This document shows positions 26,451 through 35,479 of a DNA stretch of 64,000 bases, piece after piece. Source of the DNA: CAZMNY01 sp964567745 (lineage in GTDB: Bacteria > Planctomycetota > Planctomycetia > Pirellulales > Pirellulaceae); contig CAZMNY010000017.1 in NCBI GenBank assembly GCA_964567745.1, forward strand, positions 1 to 64,000. Reading direction: 5' to 3'. The first letter of the stretch is position 1. Each line of letters begins with the position of its first letter. The notes beneath the pieces were generated by a model that was not told the DNA's origin, searched no databases, and saw only the letters and a list, made by a program, of their open reading frames with translations. The position numbers and the translations under genes are program-made.

Positions 26451-26710
26451 GACTCGTCGCGTCGTGCGATAGCGCAACGTTGCGATTTACCCGCCAAACG
26501 ACATCACAAAAGATGTCATTTCGACTACTAGACGATATCGAATTCGCGGCGCTTTGATACTGGACAACTTGAGGCAATTCGCCGGAAATGCCCAGTTTCC
26601 CTGGGGAAACAGGCGAGTTGGGACCTTGTCACCTTTTTGGCATGCTGAATGCAGTATTTACAAACCATGGAACCCAGACCCAGTTTTACCCCCCCGCAAG
26701 GAGCTCCGAA

Positions 26711-27118
26711 ATGAAAAAGATCGCAATCGCATTCGCCGCAGTCGTAGGAATGGGCATGGCCGGCTTGGGCAGCAACACGGCCGAGGCCGCTTGGCCATTC
26801 GGCATTCACATTGGTGGCGGCCGAGTCCACCTCGACATCGGCAATGTACACCACCGTAGCCGCTACGGCGTTCAACGCCACTACGGCGCCCGCGGCCGCA
26901 CTCACCTGGATTGGCACGACACTACGCACCTAGACTATCATCCCGGTCAATATATTCGACACGGGAACCACTTCGATTACCAGCCAGGCCATTACGACAT
27001 CCATCGTACGGGTCACTGGGACATCCACCGTGGAAGCCATTACCGCAGTCCCTATGGTGGACACTATCGTGGACACTATCGTGGCCGAGTTGTCGGACAC
27101 GTTGGCGGACATCACTAA
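26711..27118 (+). CDS. Secreted His/Tyr/Gly-rich protein
   Basis: 135 residues. A clear signal peptide ('MKKIAIAFAAVVGMGMAGLG', cleavage after 'AEA') leads to a mature part made almost entirely of His, Tyr, Gly, Arg and Asp. Loose repeats have the form H-aromatic-D-x-H or Y-x-P-G-x-Y, such as 'YHPGQYIRHGNHFDY' and 'GHYDIHRTGHWDIHRG'. The His density suggests metal binding or a mineral/surface role, but no family was recognised. Aaggag lies seven bases before the ATG, an unusually strong ribosome site for this window, suggesting high expression. A strong terminator follows at 27154. Confidence 0.8.
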   Translation: MKKIAIAFAAVVGMGMAGLGSNTAEAAWPFGIHIGGGRVHLDIGNVHHRSRYGVQRHYGARGRTHLDWHDTTHLDYHPGQYIRHGNHFDYQPGHYDIHRTGHWDIHRGSHYRSPYGGHYRGHYRGRVVGHVGGHH

Positions 27119-27153
27119 TTAACTGAGACCAACTGGGTCTGTTGGAATGACGA

Positions 27154-27187
27154 GGCGACCGGGGGATACCCTCTCCGGTCGCCTTTA
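27154..27187 (+). terminator. Intrinsic terminator
   Basis: ggcgaccgg (27154-27162) pairs perfectly with ccggtcgcc (27175-27183) around a 12-base loop and is followed by tttaat. It ends the His-rich protein transcript and, lying before the convergent HD-domain gene, may also act in reverse. Confidence 0.8.
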
Positions 27188-27210
27188 ATCATTGCGTCTC
27201 AAACATCGCA

Positions 27211-27792
27211 TTACCGCTCCACACGCAGGCACCGAATGGCCCGCATAAGGTTTTCCCTGGCCGCTGTTTCGAATTGGTCGCGGAAGATCGCCGTTGAATA
27301 AAGCTCGGGTCGATCGATAAACGGCTGCAGCACAGCCTCTCGCCCGATTCTGTATTGCTCTTCGGGCACCCAGTCATATTCTCTGCGAATCGCGGCGTCG
27401 TATCGATCGAATCGTTCCGGATCGCGTCCGAGGATGCTGAGATCGATGTCGATCATCAGCCTAGCGTGCATGCTCTCTGGGATCGCATCATGTTTGGTGG
27501 CGAGAATGAGCTCTCCCGTTCGCTCAACGATCTCGCTGGCAACTCCCGCTTCCGCCAAACTCTGCATCGCCCACGGAGCGCTGCGAAGATCGTTGTCTTT
27601 CGCTCTGCTGTCGTAGATCGCATCGTGAAACCAAATGGCCGCCTCGAACTCAGCGGGATGCCGAGCGAATTGGCGAGTTGTGTCGAACCACGTAAGGCAG
27701 TCGGCAACGTGATCCGTATTGTGATAGTGCCTGACCGATTTGTACGCGGCTCTCAACTCGTCGAAAAGTCCCAATGCGCGCGGTCGCCTCAA
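27211..27792 (-). CDS. HD-superfamily metal-dependent phosphohydrolase-like protein
   Basis: About 193 residues. The metal-binding His/Asp set is visible in 'VRHYHNTDHVADCL', 'AIWFHDAIYD' and 'TKHDAI'; 'MIDIDLSILG' and 'REYDWVPEEQYRIGR' are also typical of this group, which is annotated as predicted metal-dependent HD phosphohydrolases. The substrate is unknown. The frame opens at a TTG (27792) with no clear ribosome site. The plausible N-terminal residues 'MFSESRFAVMIRAVEATAR' lie immediately upstream in a different frame (from 27832), so either the gene starts at the TTG or a frameshift sits near 27785. Confidence 0.7.
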   Translation of the reverse strand: MRRPRALGLFDELRAAYKSVRHYHNTDHVADCLTWFDTTRQFARHPAEFEAAIWFHDAIYDSRAKDNDLRSAPWAMQSLAEAGVASEIVERTGELILATKHDAIPESMHARLMIDIDLSILGRDPERFDRYDAAIRREYDWVPEEQYRIGREAVLQPFIDRPELYSTAIFRDQFETAARENLMRAIRCLRVER

Positions 27793-27840
27793 CGGCTCGT
27801 ATCATCACGGCAAAACGGGATTCGGAAAACATCGCTCCCT

Positions 27841-28935
27841 CTAGAGCCTCAGCTCACTTGCCGAGTCAAACAGATGGATTCGCTCGCGGGCGACCGATAG
27901 CCTGACGACATCGCCCACCGACGGCGGTTCATTGTCGTTGAGCCGAACGGTAAACTCGACGCCGCCGCAGGAAAACTCGGCGTGAACCTCAGCCCCGAGC
28001 GATTGGGAGACGAGTACTTCTGCATCAAAGCCGCATGCCGGCGCGTCACTGACTCGGATGTCTTCAGGCCTCAGGCCCAGCAAGACTTCACGCCCTTCCA
28101 TATCATCCGCCGTACCTATTTGCGCGCCGGGCAGTTCCCATTCGCCGAGTTGAGTCTTTATCACCAGAGCATCGCTCGACAAGTTTGACTTGGAGAATGA
28201 GCCAGCAAACAGATTCATTGGTGGGGCGCCGATGAACTCGGCGACGAACCGATTCGCCGGGTGTTGATAAACCTCCGCCGGCGTTCCAACCTGCTGAATT
28301 CGGCCTTCGTTCATGACGACGATGCGATCGCCCATCATCATCGCTTCGACTTGGTCGTGGGTCACGTAGATCATCGTCGCTTCAAGCCGCCGATGAAGTT
28401 TCACCAATTCGCTGCGCATCTTGACTCGCAATTTCGCGTCGAGATTACTCAACGGCTCGTCGAACAGGAACACTGCTGGGTCGCGCACAATCGCTCTCCC
28501 CAAAGCAACTCGCTGTTGTTGGCCGCCGCTGAGTTCCGCCGGTTTTCTTTTGAGCAGGTCACCGAGCCCTAGCGTATTGGAAGCTTCTGAAACTCGGCGT
28601 TCGATTTCCGCCTTGGGCGTTCGGCTCATCTTGAGTCCGAAAGCCATGTTGCCGTAAACATTCATGTGCGGATAGAGCGCATACGATTGAAAGACCATGG
28701 CGATGTTTCGGTCCTTCGGTTTGACTCGATTGACCACTCGATCACCAATCTTGATTTCCCCACTGCTCGCCTCTTCAAGACCAGCAATCATCCTCAGCGT
28801 CGTTGTCTTGCCACACCCGGAAGGACCTACGAGCACAACCATTTCACGATCGGGGATTTCCAAGTCGATGCGGTCAACCGCCTTGACGTCGCCAAACAGT
28901 TTGCTGAGTTGTGTGAGTTGAACGCCCGCCATCAT
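27841..28935 (-). CDS. ABC transporter ATP-binding protein, MalK/UgpC/MsmK type
   Basis: 364 residues. The ATPase half has Walker A 'GPSGCGKTTTLRMIAG', Q-loop 'MVFQSYALYPHMNVYGNM', signature 'LSGGQQQRVALGRAI', Walker B 'VFLFDEPLSNLD' and switch 'YVTHDQ'. The C-terminal third is the regulatory OB-fold extension of carbohydrate importers ('FIGAPPMNLF', 'LLGLRPEDIRV'). Such ATPases often serve several sugar or glycerol-phosphate transporters, and no permease or binding protein is adjacent here. It may therefore be a shared, MsmX-like energiser. ATG at 28932 is an alternative start. Confidence 0.93.
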   Translation of the reverse strand: MMAGVQLTQLSKLFGDVKAVDRIDLEIPDREMVVLVGPSGCGKTTTLRMIAGLEEASSGEIKIGDRVVNRVKPKDRNIAMVFQSYALYPHMNVYGNMAFGLKMSRTPKAEIERRVSEASNTLGLGDLLKRKPAELSGGQQQRVALGRAIVRDPAVFLFDEPLSNLDAKLRVKMRSELVKLHRRLEATMIYVTHDQVEAMMMGDRIVVMNEGRIQQVGTPAEVYQHPANRFVAEFIGAPPMNLFAGSFSKSNLSSDALVIKTQLGEWELPGAQIGTADDMEGREVLLGLRPEDIRVSDAPACGFDAEVLVSQSLGAEVHAEFSCGGVEFTVRLNDNEPPSVGDVVRLSVARERIHLFDSASELRL

Positions 28936-29291
28936 GTCCTCGCCAAAACTCGTAGGAATCGCTGTCGCTCAATCTTACTCGGAAACACTCGCGCTTGAAC
29001 CGACGTCGAATCACTATTGTGAACGAAGTCGGAATAATCGCCGATCACGCCCTCCTGCAATCTGTTCCGGCGCCGAATCCTATTCAATCGTTCCGTCTGG
29101 CGCGATCATGCTGAATTTGATGCGACGCCGAAACGACACTCGGTCACTGAGCGTAATAGGGGACGCCGATCATGAGCTACAGTTGCATGAGTTTTGGCCG
29201 TGATGAACAACGGCCGAGTATCGGCGAACCGGGCGAAAGAGACCTTACCGTAGCCGACCAATGAGGAATGCTGACATAGGGACACGAGTTG
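28936..29291. other. Gap with at most a tiny open frame
   Basis: 356 bases between divergent genes. The only coding candidate is a 30-codon frame at 29172-29264 (starting 'MSYSCMSFGRDEQRPSIG'), which lacks a clear ribosome site and any family resemblance. Promoters for both neighbours should lie here. Confidence 0.4.
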
Positions 29292-29657
29292 ATGAAAAGA
29301 ACGCAATCGCCTTCGCAACGACACGCCGTTCCGAGTGTCGGCTTTCGATACGACGAAACGGCCGCTCTCTATACGAGCCAGGTCGTCGTCAACTCAGTCG
29401 ATGAAACCGTGTTGTTGGAATGTTCCTCCGGCTTTGTTCGGGGCGACGAAGGCGAACCGATCCTGCCGATTGATTCACGACTCGCCATGAGCACTGAAAC
29501 GGCCCGCCGGCTCGGCAACCTACTTATTGATGTCGCCGACGAGATGGAAGGTGAACAGGCCATCGATGAAACAAGTCGTTTCTGGTTGAGGTCGGCCGCT
29601 TCGCTTCAAACCAACATGGGTCGCGCGATGGACCGGTTTCCGCGGTGTGACGACTAG
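29292..29657 (+). CDS. Small protein, DUF3467-like
   Basis: 121 residues from the ATG at 29292. The core 'YTSQVVVNSVDETVLLECSS', 'LPIDSRLAMSTETARRLGNL' and 'LIDVADEMEG' has the layout of DUF3467 proteins: a beta strand pair, a short conserved 'R.aMs..tA.rL' segment and a helix. The family has no known function. It is transcribed toward the WD40-kinase gene and ends 80 bases from its 3' end. The assignment is by pattern only. Confidence 0.5.
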   Translation: MKRTQSPSQRHAVPSVGFRYDETAALYTSQVVVNSVDETVLLECSSGFVRGDEGEPILPIDSRLAMSTETARRLGNLLIDVADEMEGEQAIDETSRFWLRSAASLQTNMGRAMDRFPRCDD

Positions 29658-29737
29658 CTTCTCGTCTCCTTTAGCCGATGCTCGATTCGCTCGCGTTCAT
29701 ACGATCGACCTGTTGGTCACGCGCTGCAGCATTGACG

Positions 29738-32700
29738 CTATTCACCCACACCTGCTTCCGGCAACTCGGAGGCGAGCCAGATTATGGCGACGCCGTCTCG
29801 GCTGCTGGTCAACGCATTCTGGCCGTCTTCGGAGAACATGACCGAAGTGACTTCCTGTCGGTGCCCGTTGAGGGTGAGGATTTCTTTGCCGGTCTGCGCG
29901 TCCCACAACTTCGCAGTAAAATCTTCACAGCCCGTTAGCACTCGCTTGCCGTTCGGAGAAATATCGACCGACGTCACAGCCGCTGTGTGACCCTTGAGTT
30001 CCGCGACGAGCGAAGGGGCCGCGAGATCCTTGAGCGACCAAACTCGCGCCGTGTTGTCTTCGCTTCCTGTTACAACGAGATCCTTGTTAGTCGAAAAGAC
30101 GGCGTGCGAAACGCCCCATTCGTGGCCAGCCAATTCGCAGAGCAATCGCCCCGACTCAACATCGAATACGCGGGCCACTTTGTCGCTGCAGGCCGTCAAG
30201 ACCCAAGCGCCGTCGGCAGAGAATTCTGCGCCGACGACTCGGTCTTTGTGACCGACAAACGAGCGGATCACACGGCCAGTTTTCGAGTCCCATAGTTTGG
30301 CGACACCGTCATCGCTGGCGGTTAGGACCCATTTCCCTTCCGCATCGGGCGAGAAAGTCGCCGAGTTGACGTTGCCCAGATGAGCGCCCTCGGCGCCCGC
30401 CGATTCGCGACCGAGCTTCTTGATCGACGAGCCGTTGTCGGCGTTCCAGATTCGGGCCGAGTTGTCCCAGCTGGCCGTCACGACACGGCTACCGTCGCGA
30501 GAAAACCGCGCCGAGGCAACCGCTCCATGCGGACTAAAACTGATTTGCTCCTTGGCCGTTTCGAGGCCCCAAATGCGAGCGCTATCGCCACCGACGGTGA
30601 GCACGCTTCCGCCATCGCTCGAGAACGACCCCGACCAAACAACTCCGCCGTTTTTGTTCATGTCGAGAAACGAGCCGACGACTCCGCGAGCGTTCTCGAC
30701 GAGAACTTCGCGAGAGTCCTCAAGATTCCAAACTTGCACGAGGGCGGCTTGCGCATCGACAGTCAGCAGCTGCCCCTGTTTGTTAGCAGAAATCGAATTG
30801 CAGACGCGCCCAGGTTTGATTTGGCGAGTCGTCTTGGCTGACTTGGCGTCCCAAACTCGAATGATTTTGTCGTCGCAGGACGTGACGATCGCGCCGTCCG
30901 AGGTCAAGGTCATCGCGCCGACCGAGGCCGGGTGCACGAGCGTCCGCTCGACTATTTCCTTGAGCGCTTTCAGGTCCCATTGGGCCACCGTCTTGTCGAG
31001 GCTCGCCGAGGCGGCGATGTCGTTGTTCAGAAACACGACTTGAGTGATACCCTTCGTGTGCCCGCGCAGTTGCCCGAGCGACTTGCCTGTTTTCGAGTCC
31101 CAGAGGATGCAGATTCCGGAGAGGTCACCGGTGAGCATTTTGGAGCCGTCCGGAGAATACGCAGCGGTGGCGATATCGTGTTTGTGACCAGCTAATACTC
31201 GCGCCGGTTTGAGGCTCGGCGCACTCTTATCGGCAACAGCGTCCGCGACGCTCCACACCTGAACCGTCCCGTTCTCACCGCCAGTTAGCACCCACTGATT
31301 GTCCGGTGAAACGCAGGCGACCCCTCGTTGCCCCGTCTTGTCGAGCCTGGCGATTTGAACGCCGCTAGCCACGTCCCAGATTCGAGCGGTATTGTCGACC
31401 GCGGCGGTCAGCAGTTTAAAATCGTTTTCAAAGAATTGGGCGCTCGAGGCCAAGTACAAGTGGCCCTCTTCGAATGTCAGTTCTTCTCGGCCAGTCGCGG
31501 CGTTCCACTTCTTCGCGCGGCGATCGCGGCTTGCGGTGAGGACGAATCGGCCGTCGTCAGAAAGCGAAGCGCCGAGCAAGGCGTCGCGGTGACCGTCAAA
31601 CACACGGCCCCGCATCACACGTTCTTCCTCATAGCCCTCAATGTTCCAGAGCTTCGCCGTCTCGTCATAGCCGCCGGAAAAAGCCCAGAGTCCGTCTGAC
31701 GAAAAAGCACACGAGCGAATCCACTTGCCGTGCCCGCGAAGCGTCTTGAGGCTTGCGCCGGATTCCAATCCCCAGATCCTGATCGAATTGTCATGGCCGC
31801 CGCTGATCAGCCGTTGTCCGTCGCTCGAGAATTCAACACAGCGCACGGCGGCGGTGTGTCCGAGCAGTTCGCGAAACGGCGTTGTGAAGGCTTTCTTCCC
31901 AGCAACAGCAGCTCGATAATCGTAAGGCTTCAACTCGCTTGGCCGCCAGACGAGGACCCGCTTATCATGCCCAGCCGTGGCGACCGTTTCGCCGTCGGGA
32001 GAAAAACAGACATCGTAGATCGGGCCTTGGTGACCGTCGAATGCGGGACTGCGTTCACCGCTGGCAAGATCCCAAACGTATGCAACTCCGTCCTGACTTA
32101 CGGTGGCCAAGTGCGATCCGTCGGGCGAAAACGCGGCGTCCCAGACCCACCAGTTGTGGCCTTCCAACGTCCGCTCTAGCTTGCCGGTTTTCACATCCCA
32201 GATTCGTGCGGTCTTATCGAACGACGCGGTCGCCAGTTTCGATCCGTCCTTCGAGAACGCGACACTTACAACATCTCGCTGATGTCCCTTCAATGCGCTG
32301 ACAAGCTCACCCGTTTCGGCGTTCCACAATTTCACGAAGCCGTCTTTATCACCACTGCCTGTCGCGACTGTCTTGCCGTCGAACGAAATAGCTACTGCGA
32401 AAACGTAGAGAGAGTTATGTTTTAGCGTGGCGGTTACTTCCCCCTGCCGATTCCAGATCGATGCTTCGCCATTCCAACCGCCGGTCACGAAGCGGGCGCC
32501 ATCGCGGCTGATGGCAACCGATTCAATCGGCGCATCCGCAGCGAAATCCTGTGACGCTTGATCGCAAAGATGCATCAGTCGACGCCACTCCCAATCTCGC
32601 ATGTGCGATTTGCAACCGAGGAGCAATTCGATCGCGATATCGTATGCGTTGTCGTTGATCTTGGCTGCAGCCAACCCGATGCGAGCGACGTATTCTTCGT

Positions 32701-35377
32701 ACTCAGCCAACTGCCGAGCTTCCGCCTCTTGCTTGCGAGCGGCGACGGCGGCTTCTCGCTCCGAGACAGCTGTGGCCCTGGCCATCGCTTCCTCTTCCTT
32801 CGCTTTGTCGGCGGCTTCGCGCGCAAGTGCTTCCTTGTCCTTGGCAATGTTGGCGAGGCGTTCGTTGTCGCGAGCGATCTTGGCGCTCCTTTGAGCCGCC
32901 AGGCGTTGTTTCTCTTCTTCGGCGGTTGCTGCCTTGGCTTCGGCGGTTGCTGCCTCGGCGATCTCAGTCTGCTCCTCGGCTAAGTCCTTTTGCTTCTCAG
33001 CGTTCTTCCGTTCCGTGACAGCGACGCCGCGCTGCGTCTCCGCTTCGCGATACCAACCGTGAATGACAAATGCCGAGACGCCGACGACGACAAAAACTGT
33101 CGCAACCAGCGAGCCGACGGCTCGGCGGGCCAGTTTGAGGCGATGTTCCTTTTGAACTCGCTCCTGACGGCCTTTGTCAATTTCGGCCAAGACGACCTGA
33201 TGTTCCGCGTTGCTGGGATCGAGCGTCGAGGCACCGAGGTCAAAGTCGCCGCGTTCGACCGCCAATTTAGCAAACTCGAGTTTTGCGACAGCGAGGCCCT
33301 TTCGAGCGCGATCGTTTTCGCTCCAACGCTCGAGCGACTCTTCATAGCCAAAGATTGATCGGTTGAAAGTCTCGTAGTCCCGCGTATTGCCAGCTTCCTC
33401 GCGCAATTCGTCGGCGCGAGTCTGCATCGCAAGGCTCTCGCTATGCGACTGATAATTTCGAATCGCAGCCTGAAAGTCCGCCGCACTGGCATACCGTTCT
33501 CGTATGCGAGTGCTCATGGCTTTCATGGCGATGTCCATCAATTCACCGGTCACATCCGTGCTGCGAATTGAGTTCTTAGCCGCGGCAAAAAGACATTTCA
33601 TGATGTCTTTGCCAGTATGCGGCGGCTTGCCGACGAGAACCTCGAACAGGATGGCGCCGAGCAAGTAGACGTCGCTACGAATGCAAACATCTTCAAACGG
33701 GCCTGCCGCCATTTCAGGTGCCATGTAAGCCGGCGTTCCGCCCATGCTGCAGCGGTGCGTTCGATTGACCGATACGGCTAGCCCCCAGTCCATGACGAGC
33801 ACTTCGCCGAAGTCGCCGAGCATCACGTTTTCCGGCTTCAAGTCGCGATGCAGCACGCCGCGTGAATGGGCAAAGGCGATTGCATCAGCAACCTTCATCA
33901 AGATCTCAAGATTCTCGCCCAGCGATTTCGAACCGACAACGTCGTCCCAAGGAGTCCCCACAACTCGCTTCATCGAGTAGAACAACGCGCCGGAATCATT
34001 TACGCCCAAGTCGTAGATGGGCACAATGTTGGGATGGTCGAGTTCGCCGGTTACGACGGCTTCGGAAAGGAACTTGCCGCGCTGCTTCGGGTCTCGGGCG
34101 CCTTTGGGCTTGAGCATTTTGATCGCGACTTTGCGATCGATTGACGATTGCCTCGCCATATAGACGACGCCCATCCCGCCTTCGCCCAATCGGTTGATCA
34201 ATTCATAGTCGGCGCCGACTCCCGGCTCAAGCGTCTTTTGCTCGCGCAAGTCGCGGCTCTGAATCACAAGATTTGTGGTTCGTTTGGACTCGTCTCCGTC
34301 ACCGTTCTGAATCGTGGCGCCAGGATGAATCGATCTATCAATACTCGACCACAACACCATCACGCGGTCGGTCGACAGCGAAATCAGGTCGGACGATTCG
34401 AGCGTGGCGTCGCCCGATTGACGCGTTTGCCGCGAGTCGTAGGAACCCGATCCGCCTCCTGCTTGAACCGTTCGCTCGTTTCCGGCAACCGTTCCCTTCG
34501 CCTTCGCGGATCGATCCATCGGCGACTTGCGAGTTCGATCGCCAGCCGTAGCCGCGTCGACGGAAAAGTCGAGCTCTTGGCTATCACCGCTCGGAGTCAG
34601 CTCAACCGTGCCGCCGATGCCCGCGGACGACGGCGAATCCATACCCATCTGCTGGCCGCTGGCTGCTTCACCGTCAGCAAGGAAGTCGCTGTCCGTCGAC
34701 TGGTTTTCAGGCTCCCCAGAGCCGCCAGTTATGTCGACCTCATTCGTTTGGCCGCCAGTTGCTTCACCGTCGGAAAGGAAATCACTCTCAATCGTTGCGT
34801 TCGCCCGTCGATCATCGCCAGCTGGCGCATCCATCTCGATCGTTTGGCCGCCCGCCGCCTCGCCGTCAGCTAAGAAGTCGCTGTCGTTCGTGGTGTTCTC
34901 GGATTGCTCAGGCTCCGGCAAATCCATTTCGATCGTCTGGCCGCCGGCCGATTCGCCGCTGGAGGTGATGTCGCTATTCTCCGTGTCGCTTTCGGGCTGA
35001 TCGAATTCAGGCAGATCCATTTCGATCGTCTGGCCGCTGGCTGATTCGCCGCTGGAGGTGAAGTCGCTGTCCGTCGTATCGCTTTCGGGCTCGGGTAAGT
35101 CCATTTCAATCGTTTGATTGCCAGTCGATTCAGGTACGTCGAATCCATCCGCAATCGTCTGGCTCGGCGAACCCTCGTTGCCGACCGGCTCGTCGCTCTC
35201 AATTGTTCGCGAGCCGTCTGTTTCGATCGGCGAATCAGATTCGAATGTCGCATTCACATCCGCCGCACTATCAAGCGTTCCGTCTTCGTCGCTGCCGGAA
35301 TCGTCAGGAATGGGCTGATTTTCGTCGTTCGATTCGTTTGAATCTTCGCGAGAGTTTTTCTTGTTCGTCATCGTCAT
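29738..35377 (-). CDS. Membrane Ser/Thr kinase with acidic repeat tail, coiled coil and about 21 WD40 repeats
   Basis: 1879 residues. Residues 1-380 are acidic and carry repeats around 'GQTIEMDLPE'. The kinase domain (about 390-650) has 'LGEGGMGVVYMAR', 'VLHRDLKPENVML' and 'VLVMDWGLAV', with DWG in place of DFG, and 'GGTPAYMAPEMA'. A single membrane helix ('LVATVFVVVGVSAFVIHGWY', about 755-775) is followed by a long Ala/Glu/Lys coiled coil (about 780-900). The outside half (about 943-1870) is WD40 repeats. I count 21 by eye, enough for three seven-bladed propellers. This Pkn2-kinase-plus-propeller plan is known in planctomycetes and suggests a transmembrane sensor. It starts 102 bases after the giant surface-protein gene ends, on the same strand. 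Its ligand and targets are unknown. Confidence 0.9.
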   Translation of the reverse strand: MTMTNKKNSREDSNESNDENQPIPDDSGSDEDGTLDSAADVNATFESDSPIETDGSRTIESDEPVGNEGSPSQTIADGFDVPESTGNQTIEMDLPEPESDTTDSDFTSSGESASGQTIEMDLPEFDQPESDTENSDITSSGESAGGQTIEMDLPEPEQSENTTNDSDFLADGEAAGGQTIEMDAPAGDDRRANATIESDFLSDGEATGGQTNEVDITGGSGEPENQSTDSDFLADGEAASGQQMGMDSPSSAGIGGTVELTPSGDSQELDFSVDAATAGDRTRKSPMDRSAKAKGTVAGNERTVQAGGGSGSYDSRQTRQSGDATLESSDLISLSTDRVMVLWSSIDRSIHPGATIQNGDGDESKRTTNLVIQSRDLREQKTLEPGVGADYELINRLGEGGMGVVYMARQSSIDRKVAIKMLKPKGARDPKQRGKFLSEAVVTGELDHPNIVPIYDLGVNDSGALFYSMKRVVGTPWDDVVGSKSLGENLEILMKVADAIAFAHSRGVLHRDLKPENVMLGDFGEVLVMDWGLAVSVNRTHRCSMGGTPAYMAPEMAAGPFEDVCIRSDVYLLGAILFEVLVGKPPHTGKDIMKCLFAAAKNSIRSTDVTGELMDIAMKAMSTRIRERYASAADFQAAIRNYQSHSESLAMQTRADELREEAGNTRDYETFNRSIFGYEESLERWSENDRARKGLAVAKLEFAKLAVERGDFDLGASTLDPSNAEHQVVLAEIDKGRQERVQKEHRLKLARRAVGSLVATVFVVVGVSAFVIHGWYREAETQRGVAVTERKNAEKQKDLAEEQTEIAEAATAEAKAATAEEEKQRLAAQRSAKIARDNERLANIAKDKEALAREAADKAKEEEAMARATAVSEREAAVAARKQEAEARQLAEYEEYVARIGLAAAKINDNAYDIAIELLLGCKSHMRDWEWRRLMHLCDQASQDFAADAPIESVAISRDGARFVTGGWNGEASIWNRQGEVTATLKHNSLYVFAVAISFDGKTVATGSGDKDGFVKLWNAETGELVSALKGHQRDVVSVAFSKDGSKLATASFDKTARIWDVKTGKLERTLEGHNWWVWDAAFSPDGSHLATVSQDGVAYVWDLASGERSPAFDGHQGPIYDVCFSPDGETVATAGHDKRVLVWRPSELKPYDYRAAVAGKKAFTTPFRELLGHTAAVRCVEFSSDGQRLISGGHDNSIRIWGLESGASLKTLRGHGKWIRSCAFSSDGLWAFSGGYDETAKLWNIEGYEEERVMRGRVFDGHRDALLGASLSDDGRFVLTASRDRRAKKWNAATGREELTFEEGHLYLASSAQFFENDFKLLTAAVDNTARIWDVASGVQIARLDKTGQRGVACVSPDNQWVLTGGENGTVQVWSVADAVADKSAPSLKPARVLAGHKHDIATAAYSPDGSKMLTGDLSGICILWDSKTGKSLGQLRGHTKGITQVVFLNNDIAASASLDKTVAQWDLKALKEIVERTLVHPASVGAMTLTSDGAIVTSCDDKIIRVWDAKSAKTTRQIKPGRVCNSISANKQGQLLTVDAQAALVQVWNLEDSREVLVENARGVVGSFLDMNKNGGVVWSGSFSSDGGSVLTVGGDSARIWGLETAKEQISFSPHGAVASARFSRDGSRVVTASWDNSARIWNADNGSSIKKLGRESAGAEGAHLGNVNSATFSPDAEGKWVLTASDDGVAKLWDSKTGRVIRSFVGHKDRVVGAEFSADGAWVLTACSDKVARVFDVESGRLLCELAGHEWGVSHAVFSTNKDLVVTGSEDNTARVWSLKDLAAPSLVAELKGHTAAVTSVDISPNGKRVLTGCEDFTAKLWDAQTGKEILTLNGHRQEVTSVMFSEDGQNALTSSRDGVAIIWLASELPEAGVGE
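34640..35205 (-). repeat. Acidic Thr-containing repeats in kinase N-terminus
   Basis: The coding sequence repeats a unit of roughly 35-40 residues built from an S/D/E-rich run ending 'SGESAxGQTIEMDLPE' or 'DGEAAxGQTIEMD'. Four copies are well conserved and several degenerate ones flank them ('ATIESDFLSDGEATGG', 'GQTNEVDITGG'). Each presents a Thr in an acidic setting. Confidence 0.8.
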
Positions 35378-35445
35378 TCTCTTGGTGTGACCCGCTTGAG
35401 ACGCCGTCGTTGGTTGTGTCTGTTTTTCTTCTCTACAAATGACAA

Positions 35446-35462
35446 GTGCGAAACAGTCGCAC
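35446..35462 (-). promoter_or_regulatory. Hairpin between giant gene and kinase gene
   Basis: gtgcga (35446-35451) pairs with tcgcac (35457-35462) in the 102-base spacer between the two large minus-strand genes. It has no clean T-run on the minus strand, so it may be a partial terminator, an mRNA processing site or chance. Confidence 0.35.
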
Positions 35463-35479
35463 CCGCTTTTTAATCTTGC

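Larger units (their letters stand above)
26323..26710. other. Non-coding gap between DUF1990 and His-rich protein
   Basis: 388 bases holding the 17-bp direct repeat pair and low-complexity ctttgcattc/ctttgcactc words. A strong ribosome site aaggagct at 26697-26704 serves the next gene. No gene was recognised here. Confidence 0.55.

Noticed and set aside
29172..29264. 30-codon open frame upstream of the DUF3467-like gene
   Set aside because: Too short, with no clear ribosome site and no recognisable features; left as a remark only.
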